A DNA stretch of 64,000 nucleotides from Romanomermis culicivorax (lineage: Eukaryota; Nematoda; Enoplea; Mermithida; Mermithidae), in contig CAWUHX010000098.1 of NCBI GenBank assembly GCA_963922205.1, forward strand, positions 372,001 to 436,000. Direction: 5' to 3'. Positions 10,008-45,115 of this stretch are shown here, in pieces (position 1 is the first letter of the stretch; each line of letters starts with the position of its first letter). The translations under genes were made by a program, and so were the position numbers. The notes below the pieces were generated by a model. That model was not told the DNA's origin, made no database searches, and was given only the letters and a program-made list of their open reading frames with translations.

Positions 10008-12099
10008 TAGATAGAAAGGAATTATTTAGAGATGAAAGCAAAAACTGAAAAATGACTCTACACAAGAGTTCTGCAGCCAGTTTCACAAGGCGGTCAGCTT
10101 GGTGAAACCGGCTGCATAACTTGAGTTAGCCTGCTAACTTTTGGTGACCCCACCAAGTTAGCTGGCTCACTTTAGTGACTCTGTTTCCCTAATTTTTTGG
10201 CTATGCGAAAAAAAGTTAGACAAGTCAGTTTCACGAAGCTGTCTAAACAAGTTAGCCGTCTCAAAATCAGCCCAAAATGAGCCAAAAAAGTTCTTATTTT
10301 GTTGCGACCAAGGATTTTCCGAGATAGATTGAACCGCCTAGATAGAACTTCAAGAAAAGTCACACTTCCCTGCACGATGTTGCGTAGCGCGAGAGTGAGT
10401 CTTTTCTGAAGTGCGCTTCGAAAAACCGAACCCTGATTATATGATTATATGTCTTTTATATTGAACGTGCTCATAAATATTTTTGAAATCCGCGAAGTCG
10501 TCGGAAAAGACATCTCTCATGATCATTAGGCCTTGAACAAGGATATATAGTGACCTCAGTTTGCTGCATTACTAGTGTGAATATGCTATCACAAGAAACA
10601 TTATCCGGAAAGTTGTGAATGTATTTCGTGGTTTTTTGTCTCGATCTTGCTGCCCATCTGAATCAGCTTTTATTTTCACTATCACATTCTATAATGTATC
10701 CGGCATAGATTGGCAGACAATTGATTTTGCTTTCTAATTTTGTATGAGGCACCAAACAATGTACCAAACAGTTGGCTATCAGTCTATTGGAACAAGAATA
10801 CGAGTGTAAGGTTTTTCCGTAAAATCCAAAAACTTGACTTTAGCTCGAATCAGGGCTTGTTACTCGTGCTTCAGCAGACGAGCATTATTTGAATGTGAAA
10901 AGTCGACAAACAGAAAGTATGATCTGCGAGTATTAGGCATCACACTGTTCTATAAATCTCTAAACGGATTCTGAGCGAAATGCAGAAGAAAAACAAAAAA
11001 CAAAATTTAAACGCACTACACTTGATCAGCATTTAAAAAAAAGAAAATGGCTCTTGCAAAATAAGCTTATGCGAAGAAAGTAAACATCTATTATAAAATA
11101 ATGTCTTTGTGTGCTTTTATTTTCGACTCTTTCATGCTTAATTGAACGTTTTTCCGTCAGAGGACACATGAAATTTGCGATCGAATACGACTAAAATAGA
11201 TGACTGTCATTCTGTTTGTAGTAAAAAAAGTCAATTTTGGTTTATAATTTGTCTAATACTGAACAAATGAAAGTGTACTGCATTGAGCAGGCTCGATCAA
11301 AACAGTTTCAATAATGTGGAAAAGACGACATGAAATAGAGAAAAACACTCTAAATATAGTCATGTTTCTATATATGAAAGTGGGAAGCAACTACTATTTT
11401 AATTTTTTGCGATTTTCCGCTATACGATATATCACAATATGGCTGGAAATGTCTGAGCTAATTCAACTAACCTTCAACAACTTTTTGAGTAAAAAATTTT
11501 ATAGTCAAAATTTTGTGCAAACGATTTCAACGATAGTTCTAATGTATATCATTTTTCACTTGGCAAATTTTTTTTTGAAAATCGCACAAATATTGTAAGA
11601 AACAAGAAATAAGGAAAATATAAAAAATGATATAAAAAATTAGGAACAAGCAAACTAGGCAAAAAACAAGACTGAGAAAAAGGCACTAACATGAAGTTGA
11701 AGACTGAAGTTCGAGAAGAAATAATAATGAGTAGGAAGAGCAAAAGCCAATACATCATATGACCATACAAGTAAGTACCTACTAATGATGAACTTTCTCG
11801 CAACAAAATTGAATTCAGCAAGAAAATGTGGTTTCGTAGAAACAAGGCGAAAAGAGGAAAACTGAAGAAGCTATATCTGAACTTTCTGGGAGACACACCG
11901 TAGTTATTTTGATGGTCACTGCGTATATTCTATTCAAAAAAGTACAACTCTCGTTGAGAGTGACAAAAATGTTTTTAGCTTGCCATTGAAATTCCTTGAT
12001 GACTTTTTTCAACATTGTCAGACTGTGGCATATGATTTCTTGATCTGTATCAAGCGTGCGATTGTGAAATCTACTTTCGCTGTGCCTACCATTGTGCAA
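10008..12099. other. AT-rich intergenic DNA with a Harbinger-like MITE end and a degenerate TA-MITE
   Basis: At 10070-10260 there are terminal-repeat-like blocks (CAGCCAGTTTCAC, GGTGAAACCGGCTGCATAAC) with several inverted AGTTAGC/GTTAGC motifs, probably a MITE. At about 11353-11545 there is a degraded copy of the 244-bp MITE seen intact at 50657, 56217 and 59672; it explains the short plus-strand frame there. I see no supported gene in the rest. Confidence 0.45.
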
Positions 12100-14716
12100 T
12101 CACGACGAAAATAAAGGAGTAGTAAAACAAAACAAGGACAAAAATATTATCATAAAGACAAAAACGATCAAATAAGCTGAATGATAAATTAAGGAAAAAA
12201 TATTACATACTGAAAGATAAGACAGTATCAACCGAAAAGTATTTTTGACGGTTAATGGAGAAGACAACGAGCTTGTTGAACGTGTTTTACTATAACCAGT
12301 CAAGTGATAATGTCCAGAGAAGCATTCTCAGCTGATACGGATTCAACGGATCGGACAATTGAATTTTTGGCTTTTTACGTGGCAAAGTTTATATCTGTTC
12401 TTTTTCAAGTTTTCGAAATTTTCGAATTTTGACTATTTTAACAAAGATCCTTCGAATTTATAAGCAAGAACTAGAATTCAGAAGACTTTGTTCTGATTTG
12501 ATCTTTTGTTGACAGTATCTTTGAGTTCTGTTGACTCTTTAGAAAGCTAACAGTCCAGAAATGGCGATATCATAAATTTTTCGTCAAATAACCTTTGGAA
12601 ATTGAAGACTGAAATGCAATTCGATGTTTCTTTTGCTCACTGTGATGTTACATTTTTTGTTGACATTTTCATAGACTGTCAAGGACTGAAACGGTGTACC
12701 ACTCAACAGCGAAGTTTCCAATTACATATTTATGTGCAAATCAGGCGGCTAAAAAAGAGAAAAAATACTCGGTTGGCCTGATGTAGTCCTCAACTTGTCT
12801 GCTGGCTTCACAACTTCCCATCTTTGATTACTATGACATGATGCAAGTAGTTCTACAGTCTGCTTTTCTTTGAATGCTCGTAAATAATAAAAATTAAAGG
12901 CAAATACTATTTCATAATTTTAAGGTTTTCATACATACAGTATGTCCGTAGGACTGCAAGTTTGTGAGTCTATTTAACTAGCCGCTGAAGATTTTGCAGG
13001 AGAAAATCTTACAACAAAAGATTGTGCAAACGTCTTCAAGAGCGGTGCTTGATATTGTCATTATCCAATTAACTGACATTAAAAAAAACAGCTGTAGATT
13101 TTGGATAGAATCCATAACATCGGATTCATCAGGTTAATGACCCATTTCTCCGACCAATTTCAGTACTCACCAACATTCGGATCTTTGACTTGTAGGAAGA
13201 TGTATCTAGACAAATTTTGTTTGGAATCATCCAAAAGACAGCCGTACAATCCCGTATCGTTCATTTCCGTATATAAAAAAGTTAATTTTTCGTCAGAGGT
13301 CGAAATTTTGCCCTCAATCATCCTCAATTTTCTTCCGTTTTTCGTCCACAATAATTTTTTAGTAAGCCCCATCGGCCCTGCGGCTATTGCGCAATACAAG
13401 CTGACGGTCGATCCTAAAATCACTTTAGTGGTGGAATTTTTGTTGGGGCTCAATGTCAAAGGACATTTTTGGGTTTTTTGTGTAATATTGATCAATTTTT
13501 GAGAATTTTGTTCTCTACATTCCGTATCATGTTCGACAAAAAAATTTTTCCTCGAGAATAAACATCGGCAATCTAAAGGGTTTCCTCTCATTTTGAGCAG
13601 CAATGTGGAGTTATGAATGAAAATTTCTGGCACTACTCTAAATGAACAGTTTTCTAATGATAGGATTTTCAAATATGGCGAGTTATGAGCGAAATTTTTC
13701 GATACGTAATTTAAATCGGGGCAGTTGTCGAAGGAAACTTCGTGCAAATTAGATAGATTGTTTAGAGCACGTTCTGCGATAAAATTCAAAAATGACGAAT
13801 TTCGCATTGAAATTTTCCGTAAAAGTTTGAAATTTTCGAAAGAATATTGACGCAAAATTTTGATCGGATTACCGTCGAAAATGAAATATTTCAAATTTGG
13901 ACCCAAAATGGGCGTTTTCGTAAAATTATTGAAAGATAAATCGACCAGTTCAATTTTTTCCAAATTATCGAACGTCCCTCGATCGATATTTTGAAGTTTA
14001 TTATAACTTAAATTGATTCTCCTCAAATTATGCAAATAGAAAAAATTTCCCGCGGGTATAATTGATAAACGGTTGGAATTAAGATCCAAAAATTCCAAAT
14101 TAACCAAAAAACGGAATATTCTTTCGTTAATGTAAGAGATTTTATTCACGTTCAAAAATAAGAATTTCAAATTCTCCAGTTTGAAAGCTTCTTGATCAAT
14201 ATAATATATATTATTGTTGGATAAATCTAAAATTTCGATATTCGGAAAACTGACGAATTCTTCTTTACGTATAAATTTCAAAACATTAAGACTGAGGTTC
14301 AAAAGAATTAAATTTTCGAATTGATAATAGGTCAACGAATCAACAATAGAATTTTGCGATACGTCAAGAATTTTTAAATTTTGCAATCCGCATAAGTCGA
14401 TTAAATTCGTCAAATTGTTCGAATTGAATGACAAACTTTCAACTTCGGGGGGCAAATTCTGACAAACATCTCGCAAAGTTTTATTTTCATCCATTTTACA
14501 TCGGGCGGCAACAAGGGACGAAAGTTTTTCAGCTGTCAAAATTCTTCTCGGAAATACGATCTTTTTCGAGGAACAAAAACATGTTGATTGATCACATGAT
14601 GAAAAATTTTGATTCAATGATGATGATAAAATAACAGACGATGAGATTAAAATACTAAAAATCTGTTCGATGTCGATAATATTTTGTAGAATAATGATCC
14701 ACTTGTACCATAGCAT
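12100..14716 (-). CDS. LRR-Ig membrane or secreted receptor-like protein
   Basis: The main exon is 14716..13171, 515 codons. Its layout is a hydrophobic leader (residues 5-33), a cysteine cluster typical of an LRR N-cap (CDQSTCFC, 41-48), and about ten leucine-rich repeats (LKILDVSQN, IEILDLSNNNI, LEFLDLNSNRL and similar). An LRR C-cap (GNPLDCRC) and one immunoglobulin domain follow, with Cys in VSLYC, Trp in LLWTKNG and the MNDTGLYGC motif near the end. At 13170 there is a strong donor GTGAGTACTG in phase 1. A good acceptor TATCTTTCAG|TA at 12210 would join a terminal exon 12209..12100 in the right phase. That exon adds a strongly hydrophobic segment (a transmembrane or anchor helix) and stop. 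The joining of this exon is my inference. Architecture fits cell-surface LRR-Ig proteins of the LRIG/Kekkon type used in signalling or adhesion. The order is LRR then a single Ig, so it is not a three-Ig LRIG. Many Asn-x-Ser/Thr sites are present. Confidence 0.72.
12840..13050. repeat. Degenerate TA-MITE copy in the LRR-Ig intron
   Basis: The order of blocks (CTACAGTCTGCTTTTC, a GTAAATAATAA half, GGACTGCAAGTTTGTGAG, ACAACAAAAGATTGTGCAAACG) follows the intact 244-bp MITE copies, but with many changes. It lies in the proposed intron 12210-13170. Confidence 0.35.
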
Positions 14717-15975
14717 GTCTGAAAACCAGTGATACTGTAAGCGTCACTAAAGTCAAGTTTGATTATAGAGCGACACTATCACAAAATTTCAAAACACTTC
14801 AAAAAAATATGATCGAACTGAAAGAAATTCGATCAAAAAGTCGCCTCGTTTCCATAAAATTAGGATCAGAAACTTCTAACGTTTTATTGGCATCATTCAA
14901 CATCTGTAGGTAGAGGCAAAAAATCCTGGGTAAAACCATTTTGTTGCAAGCTAATCAAATTCAATCCGAAAATCAATCAATCAGTTCGAATTTGCCCATC
15001 AACTAGAAGCAAACATAATGTCAAAACGGTTAGACATTAATGAAATAAGCGAAACTTCAGGCGTATATTCTTCCATGACAAAACAAAATCATGTAAAAAC
15101 GGATGTGTTGCGTGGACTAATAAAAGTAAAACTATATATTTTTGAAAATTATTATCAAAGAATAATCTATATAATATATTTTATCACTTATTTTCCAAAA
15201 AGCAAATTTCGCATGACATGATATAATGAAAATTGTAGAAAAATAATGTGCCAAAAAGAATAATGAAAGCTGGGAAATTATAACTTGGATTATGCATTCC
15301 GCTGAAGGATGGAGATTTGTCGAATGCAAAGGAAAAAATTTAGTTGATGAATTTGCGATATATAAGAGAGAGAAGCTTTTTTCAGACGATATATAATGGC
15401 ATAAAAAACTCCATTTTGAAATGATCAATGCAGCGGTCAGAGTTTTGGCAAATGCAGCCTTACAAGGTATCAGAAAATCAATTTCGATAATCTTGAAGTG
15501 ATTAAAACGAGTAATCATCAAGGAGTCTGTATCAAAGAAAAAGTTTATTGAATAGTCAACGAGCCTTCCATAATTTTGGAAAAAAGGTTAGCTGCGATCT
15601 GTCTGCATCGATCATTTCAAAATGCATATCGTATAGACGAGTTTTTTTTTAATTCTACCAAGAAGATGTTCAAGAAGACTCTTGTTTGATCACTGAAAAT
15701 AAAATAATTCGGATTCTGATTTTTCGAAGTTTTTCTTTTGTAATGCTTGAGAAAAAATTTTCATGAGATCGTGAAGTAGTAACTTCAAGTTCGGGCAGGT
15801 TATATAACAAGAGAAGATGGATGATATTCAGCTTGACATGAAACATGAAAAAAGGGATTATAAATAACCGATGAAAAGTATGAACAATGTTTCAATTTTT
15901 GACCGTTTTGTAAGACTAGCATAGCAATCTACAACATGCCAGAAGCATGAAACAGCAAGGGATCAGTAGCAAAAC
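14717..15975. other. AT-rich intergenic sequence upstream of the LRR-Ig gene
   Basis: It should hold the promoter of the LRR-Ig gene, but I cannot point to defined elements. Short frames in it show no family motif. Confidence 0.3.
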
Positions 15976-16198
<223 letters not shown>

Positions 16199-18569
16199 AT
16201 GGATCAAAAATGAATCTATTCAGTAAGCAGCACAGTGTAACGGATGATTCAGAGGTTGGCACTAGTTTTTTATTTATGAAATGCTTGTAAAATGAATGAT
16301 AGACACTCTGTGAAATCTTCCACTCAAAAAATTTCTGAGGGTCAGTTTGAAGTCATGCAGATTTCCAGCTCATTATGATGTATGGTTTGGCAAAAAACAA
16401 AATAAATGCATTCCGGTTTTATTATTTGAGAAAATTTTCAGAAAACTATAAAGTGGCATGTAACTGAATCGAAGCGAAGTTATGTATTCCCCCTTGCTAA
16501 AAAATATAAGAAGGGAATGTTATGCAGTAAACTGAATCGTCGGTGGTACGAGTAAATAAATATTCTGCTGTTTGTGGTGATTCGACTTTCCAATGGCTAG
16601 AATGACACTCCCGATGAAAAGATAAGGACAGATTCGATTTGGATACTAACTGTTGCTGGAATGAACTCGACAGTAAAGCAATAGCTTCAAACTACAAGCA
16701 CTCCATGGGTGACTCTAGAATTTTTTCAGTGAAGAGCAACAAGCCGAGTCAATATTTCGATTTCGACATTATAAAAGTTTTTACCACGTTATCAATAAGT
16801 ATGATGTACGATACCAAATGCCATGTATAAAAGGAACAACGGAAATGCGCAACGAGCGTTGCTCTTCTTAACTCACTTTGCATCGCAGTTCTTGCGTCAA
16901 AGCCGGCTAATTTCACCTGACACACAAGAATCCAATCACAACGAAGTTTGACTATCTGCCTCCGCTTCTTGTTCCTCAAGCTCTGCAGTTCTAATCAACT
17001 GGAAAGCTTCTCTCTTAAAACACAAATTCTAGAAAAGCCTTTCTCCTTCCTCAACACCCTTGTTAGCCTTTTTTCACTAATCGTCGACGAGCAAGAATTA
17101 GGTTTTTGTGGCCATTCTCGCAGGGCACAAAGTAAACAAGATATTGGGCTCGCCACCCGAGGTCAACTGATTTTATTAGATTTGGACCCAACAATTAAGC
17201 TCGCGCTACAGTAAACTCTGGAATTAAGCTATATTGTCGGTTTTCTCGGAAAGCAATTTTATCTTACGTGGCATTTTCGAGTAGTAGGAAAAAGACTAAG
17301 GCCGGTCGATGAAATCGTTTTGTACATTTTAGATTATATATATATATATATATACTTCGTTGTGTTCGGTATAATGGGACTCGTAAAGCTAGAATGCATA
17401 AGCGTAATGTATGCAGCGACATACGGAAAAGCTTAAGCTAAAATCCACCTTATTATGCGAACCACTGCAACAACTCGACTTTAAAAGAAAATTATGTTAC
17501 GCGGACAGTATATTGACGATCTTGAAGTATGCTAATTTGAAAGCTGAATGTACTGCTCCGATATTGGAGGAGAAAGATTACGCACGTGTGCATAGCATGA
17601 TTATGATTGGATACATAATCGCAAGAATGGACTTAGCAAGGGTCCGAATATTATGAAGTATTTTTTACCCTAAAGATAACCCAGAAAAGTTCGGAATAAA
17701 TTTGGAAATGATGAGTGTGCTTTATGGTGGCATAAAAAGATATAAGAGTCAGGGAAACACAAATGAGATAAAAAATATTGGTGTAGCCGATGTTTGAGAG
17801 TGAATTGTGAGTAACTAGAGTTGATGAAAAAGATAACTAATCGATTTTTTAACACGAAACTTGGGACGCAAGGCTTTACGCAAAAAATTATTTTTTTCGA
17901 ACACCCTTTTTCTCAAGTGGACTGTGGCAGATAACAGATCACCCGACATGAGAAAAAAATTTTCTTCGGTGCTTCATTTTAAAAACTGCATTATGGAATA
18001 CTTGGTCACATACAAAAACCCTAATATTCAAGCAAATGCGGCTAAATTATATAATTCAAAGATTTTTTTGTAATGATCAAAGTCTTTGCTCAAAAGAATT
18101 ACTTTGTGCAAAACTTAACTTCAGAAGCGTCCAAATTGAGATACAAGGATTACTGACAATATCTGAGTGATCGTTACTTTAGTCCCATCGTATCGCTTGC
18201 GTCATCGTACGGATTGTACTGTATCGATTGTCCCGTCAAATTTTAAATACATATGTCCCACCAAATTTTTCGACTGCTGCACGAAGTAATTGGATATTGG
18301 AAAGTTTAAAATTATCGTGTAATAAGTTAAACTGTGGCAAATTAGCCTGGTTGGCTAAGATAATAAAACTCTGTTTTGCTATGTAAATTATTTAGTTTTT
18401 TTTCTTTCGTCATTGTTGTTTTTGTATAGCTGTGCCGCCATAAAATGGCCTGTTTGCAGGTTTTTCGGCAGTTGATTTTTCGTTTGTTGCGTCGCGTGTC
18501 ATCTGGTAGTTTAGGCTCGTCGATAAAGGGTTTTTGCTGTGAAATGACCGTTCGGCTGCAAATGGGTTG
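16199..18569. other. AT-rich intergenic sequence, no supported gene
   Basis: It contains a short (TA)n tract at about 17335-17353 and several short frames (for example 17411-17656) without recognisable motifs or codon bias. Nothing else stands out. Confidence 0.35.
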
Positions 18570-19322
18570 GTTGACAACGGGTCTACGACAATGGGTGAAA
18601 GACAATTGGGTGAATGCGACAATTTTGTGAAAATCTTGAAAAACATTAGAAAATGTGGGTAAAAACGTGAAAAAGGTCCGAAATAAAGAGAAGACACTGC
18701 AAAAGTGTCTTTTCTTTATTTAAGATACATCAAAAGAGAACCAAGATTCTGAAATAAGTTTTACACTAAAATCCCGTCAATCTCTGACATGATAATTAAT
18801 TTTTCCAGTCACTGTCGACGATTTGCATCGTATGATTTCGAAATAAAAGAATTATAGTAGATTCAGTGAAAACAAAAGTTTTTTGATATCTTAGAAGGGC
18901 CTATAATTGTTGAAAATTATTTGGTCAACCTGATTTTTGTCTTACGTGCATGAAAAGTTCATTGACGAGTTGAATTGAATAAGATCACTTAAACCGACCG
19001 ATTTTGCTTCTCAGTGCAGAGTATCTTTTAAAGTCAACCGTTGATGCACTTGGGATTTCAGTGATTTTTGACTCGGCTTTGTTAGGGGTCAGGCTCGGGC
19101 CAGGAGGTCCACCTGGGTGGGCCGGACTCAAATCGGCTTTGTTGTGCATAAATATTTGTTCATATAATCAAGTGGGAAATGCTTTTTAATTATTTTCACC
19201 CAGTTATCGCATTTACCAAGTTGTCGTAGTCACCCAATTGTGTATTCACCTAATTGTCGCATTTACCCAATTGTCGTTCACCCAGGTTTCTTTCACCCAA
19301 TTGTCGGGATCCCGTTGACAAC
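18570..19322. mobile_element. MITE-like element with CACCCAATTGTCG subterminal repeats
   Basis: The left end GTTGACAACGGG is the reverse complement of the right end CCCGTTGACAAC. Inside the left end are two GACAAT-GGGTGA units. Inside the right end are five or six copies of CACCCA(A/G)TTGTCG in the opposite sense (19198-19305). There is no coding capacity. I could not confirm a target duplication, so the class is open. Confidence 0.6.
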
Positions 19323-19426
19323 TACTAGTGAACAGTGACTAGTGGAGGGGTCTACTCGTAGTATAGCAGATTATCTTGTGCTTATTCCGGGTTGAGTATA
19401 GTAAACACAACGTGATGGTGTCTTAG

Positions 19427-20310
19427 ATTGTGTCCGAACTTGGCATCCGTTATAACGGCGTCCATCTTAACATGGCGCCCTCCTAACTTGGCATATTAGT
19501 CCCATGTTTGCGTCCATTTTATGTCCTAGGCTGGATCAAATTCACTTTTTATCGAAAACTGAAAAGTATGCATTTGCGAGTAATATTATCATTTAGTCGT
19601 AGGATTTATTCAATATGCGTAAATTTTACTCATATTTTTATAGAAATGATTTCCAATGAAGGAAGCACATAATTTCACAAAGAAACATTGCATTTATGCA
19701 TGCAAACTCGTACGTTCCCAGAATTTCGAAAACTGAGTAAATTATCTACATTGTTGAAATCTACCAGACTTCACGTAAACATTTCTTTTTGAATTGGAGT
19801 CCTCTTCTGTACAATATGGGCAATTTTGGAAAAGCAAACTTTACGTTGCCCTTACAAGGTCCAATGTTGCAACTTGTGTGTGAAACCAACGTCACTCCCG
19901 ATCATTCCTGTTTGTACAAGAAAACTAAAATAAAAAATTGATGTATTGAATCCAATCAACACAGTTAGTACACAAATTATAGATATAGGAATATAAAGGG
20001 TCTCAAAGGAGAAAACGAAAAATTAAACGTAACAAGATTAAAGGTAAAAAACAAATAAAGGTAACTTTGGAGATCAAAAAACTAAAAATTGAAGAATCAA
20101 TTTAACTTATATTTTATAATGCATTGGACGTTAAGTTGGTAATGGACGCCAAGTTAGGATTGACGCCAAGTGAGGATCTTTTCCTTTCACACTGGACGCC
20201 AAGTTGAGACGGACGCCAAGATGATATTTCTATATTTAGTCTTCAATATAGCATTGGACGCCAATTAAGGACGACGCCGAGTTTGGAAGGACGCAAAAGA
20301 GGGATAGAAC
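19427..20310. mobile_element. MULE-like MITE with GGACGCCAAGTT repeats
   Basis: The 10-bp sequence GGTGTCTTAG occurs at 19417-19426 and 20311-20320. The 884 bp between carry inverted clusters of one motif: AACTTGGC and GCGTCC forms at the left (19433-19520) and GGACGCCAAGTT forms at the right (20125-20290). A 9-10 bp duplication and long variable subterminal repeats fit Mutator-like elements. No transposase is present and the very ends are not clearly inverted. Confidence 0.55.
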
Positions 20311-20320
20311 GGTGTCTTAG

Positions 20321-21733
20321 TGCTGCTCTGTTCTCACACCGGAGTGACGTTTGCGAGCTGTGTGCATTGCAGGGTTTCTCGTTCTTTCTGCTCTCTCGTT
20401 TCCTCGCGTGCTTTTTGCACTTCTTTCAACACCCATGTAAGTCAACAAAAATACAAAGCCAACATTACCAAGCGAAATTTACAGCCTATGGCAACTGAGA
20501 CGCGTCCAGGGCACTTTACCGACAACAAAATTGATAGGTCGTGCTTATGTCACGCAAAGCCAAAGAATTTTGTCCATGCTTCTTCCTACCTTCTCATAGA
20601 AAGCGCATGGCAGAAGGAAGCTAACTGTTGTCATACTGCAGGTCAAAACCAAATGCGTCTCCACTGCAAATTCTGAAGAATCCATGATTGACGGTTTTGC
20701 ATAAATGCCCATTATTGTGCTGCAGAAAGATCCGTCCTGAATGCGTGTCGGACGCGAATTTTTGAGGGTTTCTTTCGTCTGGTGTGTAAGCTATTTTTGC
20801 AGCAAAAATCCATTAATCGAGCTTAGATATGAAACGTGCGGACGGGCTTCCCCGTAAAGCCAAACTTGCTCAAAATTTCGAGAATTGATCAGCACAGGAG
20901 AAAAAGACTGTAAAGAAGGATTTATTTGAATGACCGCCCGTCTCCGCTAGCTTACATACTGTGGTAATGCTTCGAAATTTCATGGGATGATATCCCTCGC
21001 TGCTGTAATTATCAGTCTTCAAGAATCATAAATGCAATAAGACTAAATCAACAATGCTTATTTATAAATGGCTAATCAAATAGATAAACGGAACTGAACG
21101 TTCATCCAACAACATCTATGATATCGCTGATTCAACGACTGGGCCATATTTCATTCTTATCTCCAAAGGGTGTTTAACTATGGTCAACTTTTCATGAAAT
21201 ACTAGTAAAATAATAAAACTAGAAAGCAAGCATTCTCAAGATTATCTGCTAAAGCCATCAAAGATGAGTGAAAATTTGTTAAAATATCATGAACAAAACA
21301 TGTAATCAGAGAGAGCACCATGAGAGAGGGCCGTCGTACTTCAAGAATATTTCGGACCTTTTCACAGCGTAAAGGAGTATCGAAATATTTTTCTTACAAA
21401 TAGTTGAATTGGCCCGAAAATTCGCAGTTCTACACAACGCTTCTGGACAGAAAATTACATTTACCGATTTAATTTCTACACTGATCGAAATGAAAACTTG
21501 AATTCGAATGCGCTTTACTCGGTGTGTGGAGAACGACTTTTTTCCATGGTTTGTTTTTCTTAAACATATCACTGTAATAATTTTTTAAGCTACTGCTACC
21601 GCCCAATTTGCTTTCGCTGCGTCTACAATACGTATAAATAAATGCACTATAATACCAAAGAAAGATTTTAATTTAAATGAAAAAAACAACGATGAATGTT
21701 TCAAACCACGAATACAGATGAACACGAAATGGC
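20321..21733. other. Intergenic sequence downstream of PSMC4
   Basis: It should include the 3' UTR and polyadenylation region of PSMC4, immediately below 21734 on the minus strand. I see no clear AATAAA close to the stop. Frames here (for example 20320-20676 plus) show no family features. Confidence 0.3.
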
Positions 21734-42976
<21,243 letters not shown>

Positions 42977-44156
42977 TGATTGGTTAGTATACAAAAGATT
43001 CGGATTCTACTAAGTATCTATAATACTTTTGCTAAATATGACAATGAAAGTTTAAGCTACCAAAAGGTAGGACAATTAAATTAAGTCGGGAATGTGTATG
43101 CAATTTTCAGAAATATTCACAGCAGATCGATATTTCAAGAATACATGTAGAGCCCCAAGGTCTGGGGGGAGGGCGGGCGACTTTTTTTGGGCCGGGGGTT
43201 ACTGATTCCCAAAATTTTAAAGGGAGGAGTCTCTGAAAGAAAAAAAATTTGATTTTTTAACCAGAAAAGTCCAAAAAACAGTTCAAAAAAAGACAAAAAA
43301 CAGGGTTCATAGCGATTTCAAAAAACAAAATTCCCGGTTTTTTCCCGGTAGGTAAAAACGTTTTTTCCCGGTAGGTTCTGAATATTTCTTCAGTATAACA
43401 GGTACATAAAAATTTAAGATGCAAAAAAGAATAAAAAAAGAACAAAAGTTCAAAATTCGTTTACTCATTTAAAAACATACGAGTATGGCAAAACAGAGAC
43501 TTAGAGCATAGTAAAAAACAGTCTCGTAACAGTCGTTGCTTTCAATCAATCAATTAAATCATCTTAGAAAAGGGAGGCTGTTTGACTTTCCAGATTCCTA
43601 AAATTTTAAACAGTAGAAAATGACCATTGAAAGCTAAAAACAAGGTGCTTGAAATCACAAAATGAAATTAACGAAAACAAAACCAGGTAAGTCTAGGGTA
43701 AAACCCCCCGACTTCGAACACGTTCCCATCTTCGAACGCATTCGAGTCGTGACGTCTAAGTCATTCAATAATCGATCTGGAAAGTTAACCGTTTGTCATT
43801 AGTCTACTTTTTCGCACTTACACTAATAAAATATTTTTTTCTGTCTGTTGCAAAAAAATGCATCCCATTTTCTATATTTTTGAAGTCGTTGGATTAAGTC
43901 AAAGCCAAATGTGTTCGAAGTTAGGCGTTTTACCGTAAAAAATTCATGGAAGCAGTAAAATTATTTGTGAAAATACGATATAACGTTCATTAAATTTTGG
44001 ATTTTTCAAGGCAGGGTTCATACACACTTGGCCAAAAAAATCCTCAGACTTTCCCAGGTATTTTATGAAAATGTCCCAATAATGAACATAATACGTATGT
44101 ATATAAGCGAATTTTAAGTCGATTTTATACGTCTTCATAATTTAGATATCGAACAA
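42977..44156. other. Upstream flank of PSMC4 and dispersed repeats
   Basis: The PSMC4 promoter should lie just above 42976, but no core element is obvious. At 43145-43260 there is a second copy of the G-rich repeat seen at 26155. At 43320-43400 the phrase TTTTCCCGGT recurs three times. At 44010-44060 CAGGGTTCATACACACTTGG starts a repeat end. Confidence 0.4.
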
Positions 44157-45115
44157 GTGTTTTTTCTGCACCGGACTTTGTGCAAAGTGCAGAAAAGCCA
44201 AAAAAACCTGTTTTACCACTGTTTTTCCCGGGCCTTTTCCTCAAATGAGGAAAGGGGTCAAAATTTGTTTCCCCATTTTCCCGAAGTCGTTTTTTCGCTT
44301 AAAAATGCTCATAGACGCTTTATTTATGCATTTTTGAGTTTTTTCAAACCTACTCCTGTTTTTTAGAGAAGTAAATTCATTAAAAAGTTGAAATTTTCGA
44401 GTTTGATCGAAGTCTAATCTACAAGCATTGTGGAAAAAATTTTCCAACAAACTATCTAAGAGCATAATAATTTTGAATTGAATGAAAAATCGACGGTCAA
44501 GTCCTCTATGATGAGACAAGTGTGAGTCCAAAAAAGATGTTAATGTTTCCAGCGCGAAGCGCCGGAAGAATTTTTGGGCATTGACGTTCTGCGATGCTGG
44601 AAAATCTATTTTTTGAAAATTTATTTCAAGAATTAGATTCGAATTTTGTGTTCAAAGGTCGTAATTTCTAGAATTTTATTATTTGAAAAATTTTAAAACC
44701 ACTAATTTATTCCCAAACTCTCATAAATTTGGGAGAAAAGATATGAGTAAGAGAAGAGCAAATTTCCAAAAACTGCTTCCATGAAGCTTTTGAATTGATT
44801 TCACATTAAGAAAAGTTTTGAGAATTGACGTATTGATCTTTCACAAAAAATGTGTCGCGGAAAAATGTCAATCTTCATTAAATATCAAGATAAATATTGA
44901 AGATTACAAATGAAAACATAAGATAATACATTTAACATGATGAAAACTATTATAGATTAAGTGATAAGTGAAGTTAGGCATGCTAAAAGCCGCGCCTGAG
45001 CTAGGTAAGGTAATACATAATAATGATTATTGAAGTTATTAAAATTTTCAGATTATGATCTTCTAAAATTCACCAAAATGCATCTTCTTTGTATTCGATG
45101 CCCAAAATTTACTAA
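44157..45115 (+). repeat. ~950-bp dispersed repeat, copy 1
   Basis: From TTTTTTCTGCACCGGAC through CGGGCCTTTTCC, AAAAATGCTCATAGACGC, the hairpin AGCGCGAAGCGCCGGA (44551) and GAATTAGATTCGAATTTTG. The same blocks occur in the same order and orientation at about 54470-55440. No frame is conserved between copies. It is likely a non-autonomous element. Confidence 0.75.

Noticed and set aside
11549-12099. Hydrophobic minus-strand ORFs as further exons of the LRR-Ig gene
   Set aside because: AT-rich frames give hydrophobic peptides by chance, and no in-phase splice pair links them to 13171. Only 12209-12100 met phase and acceptor criteria.
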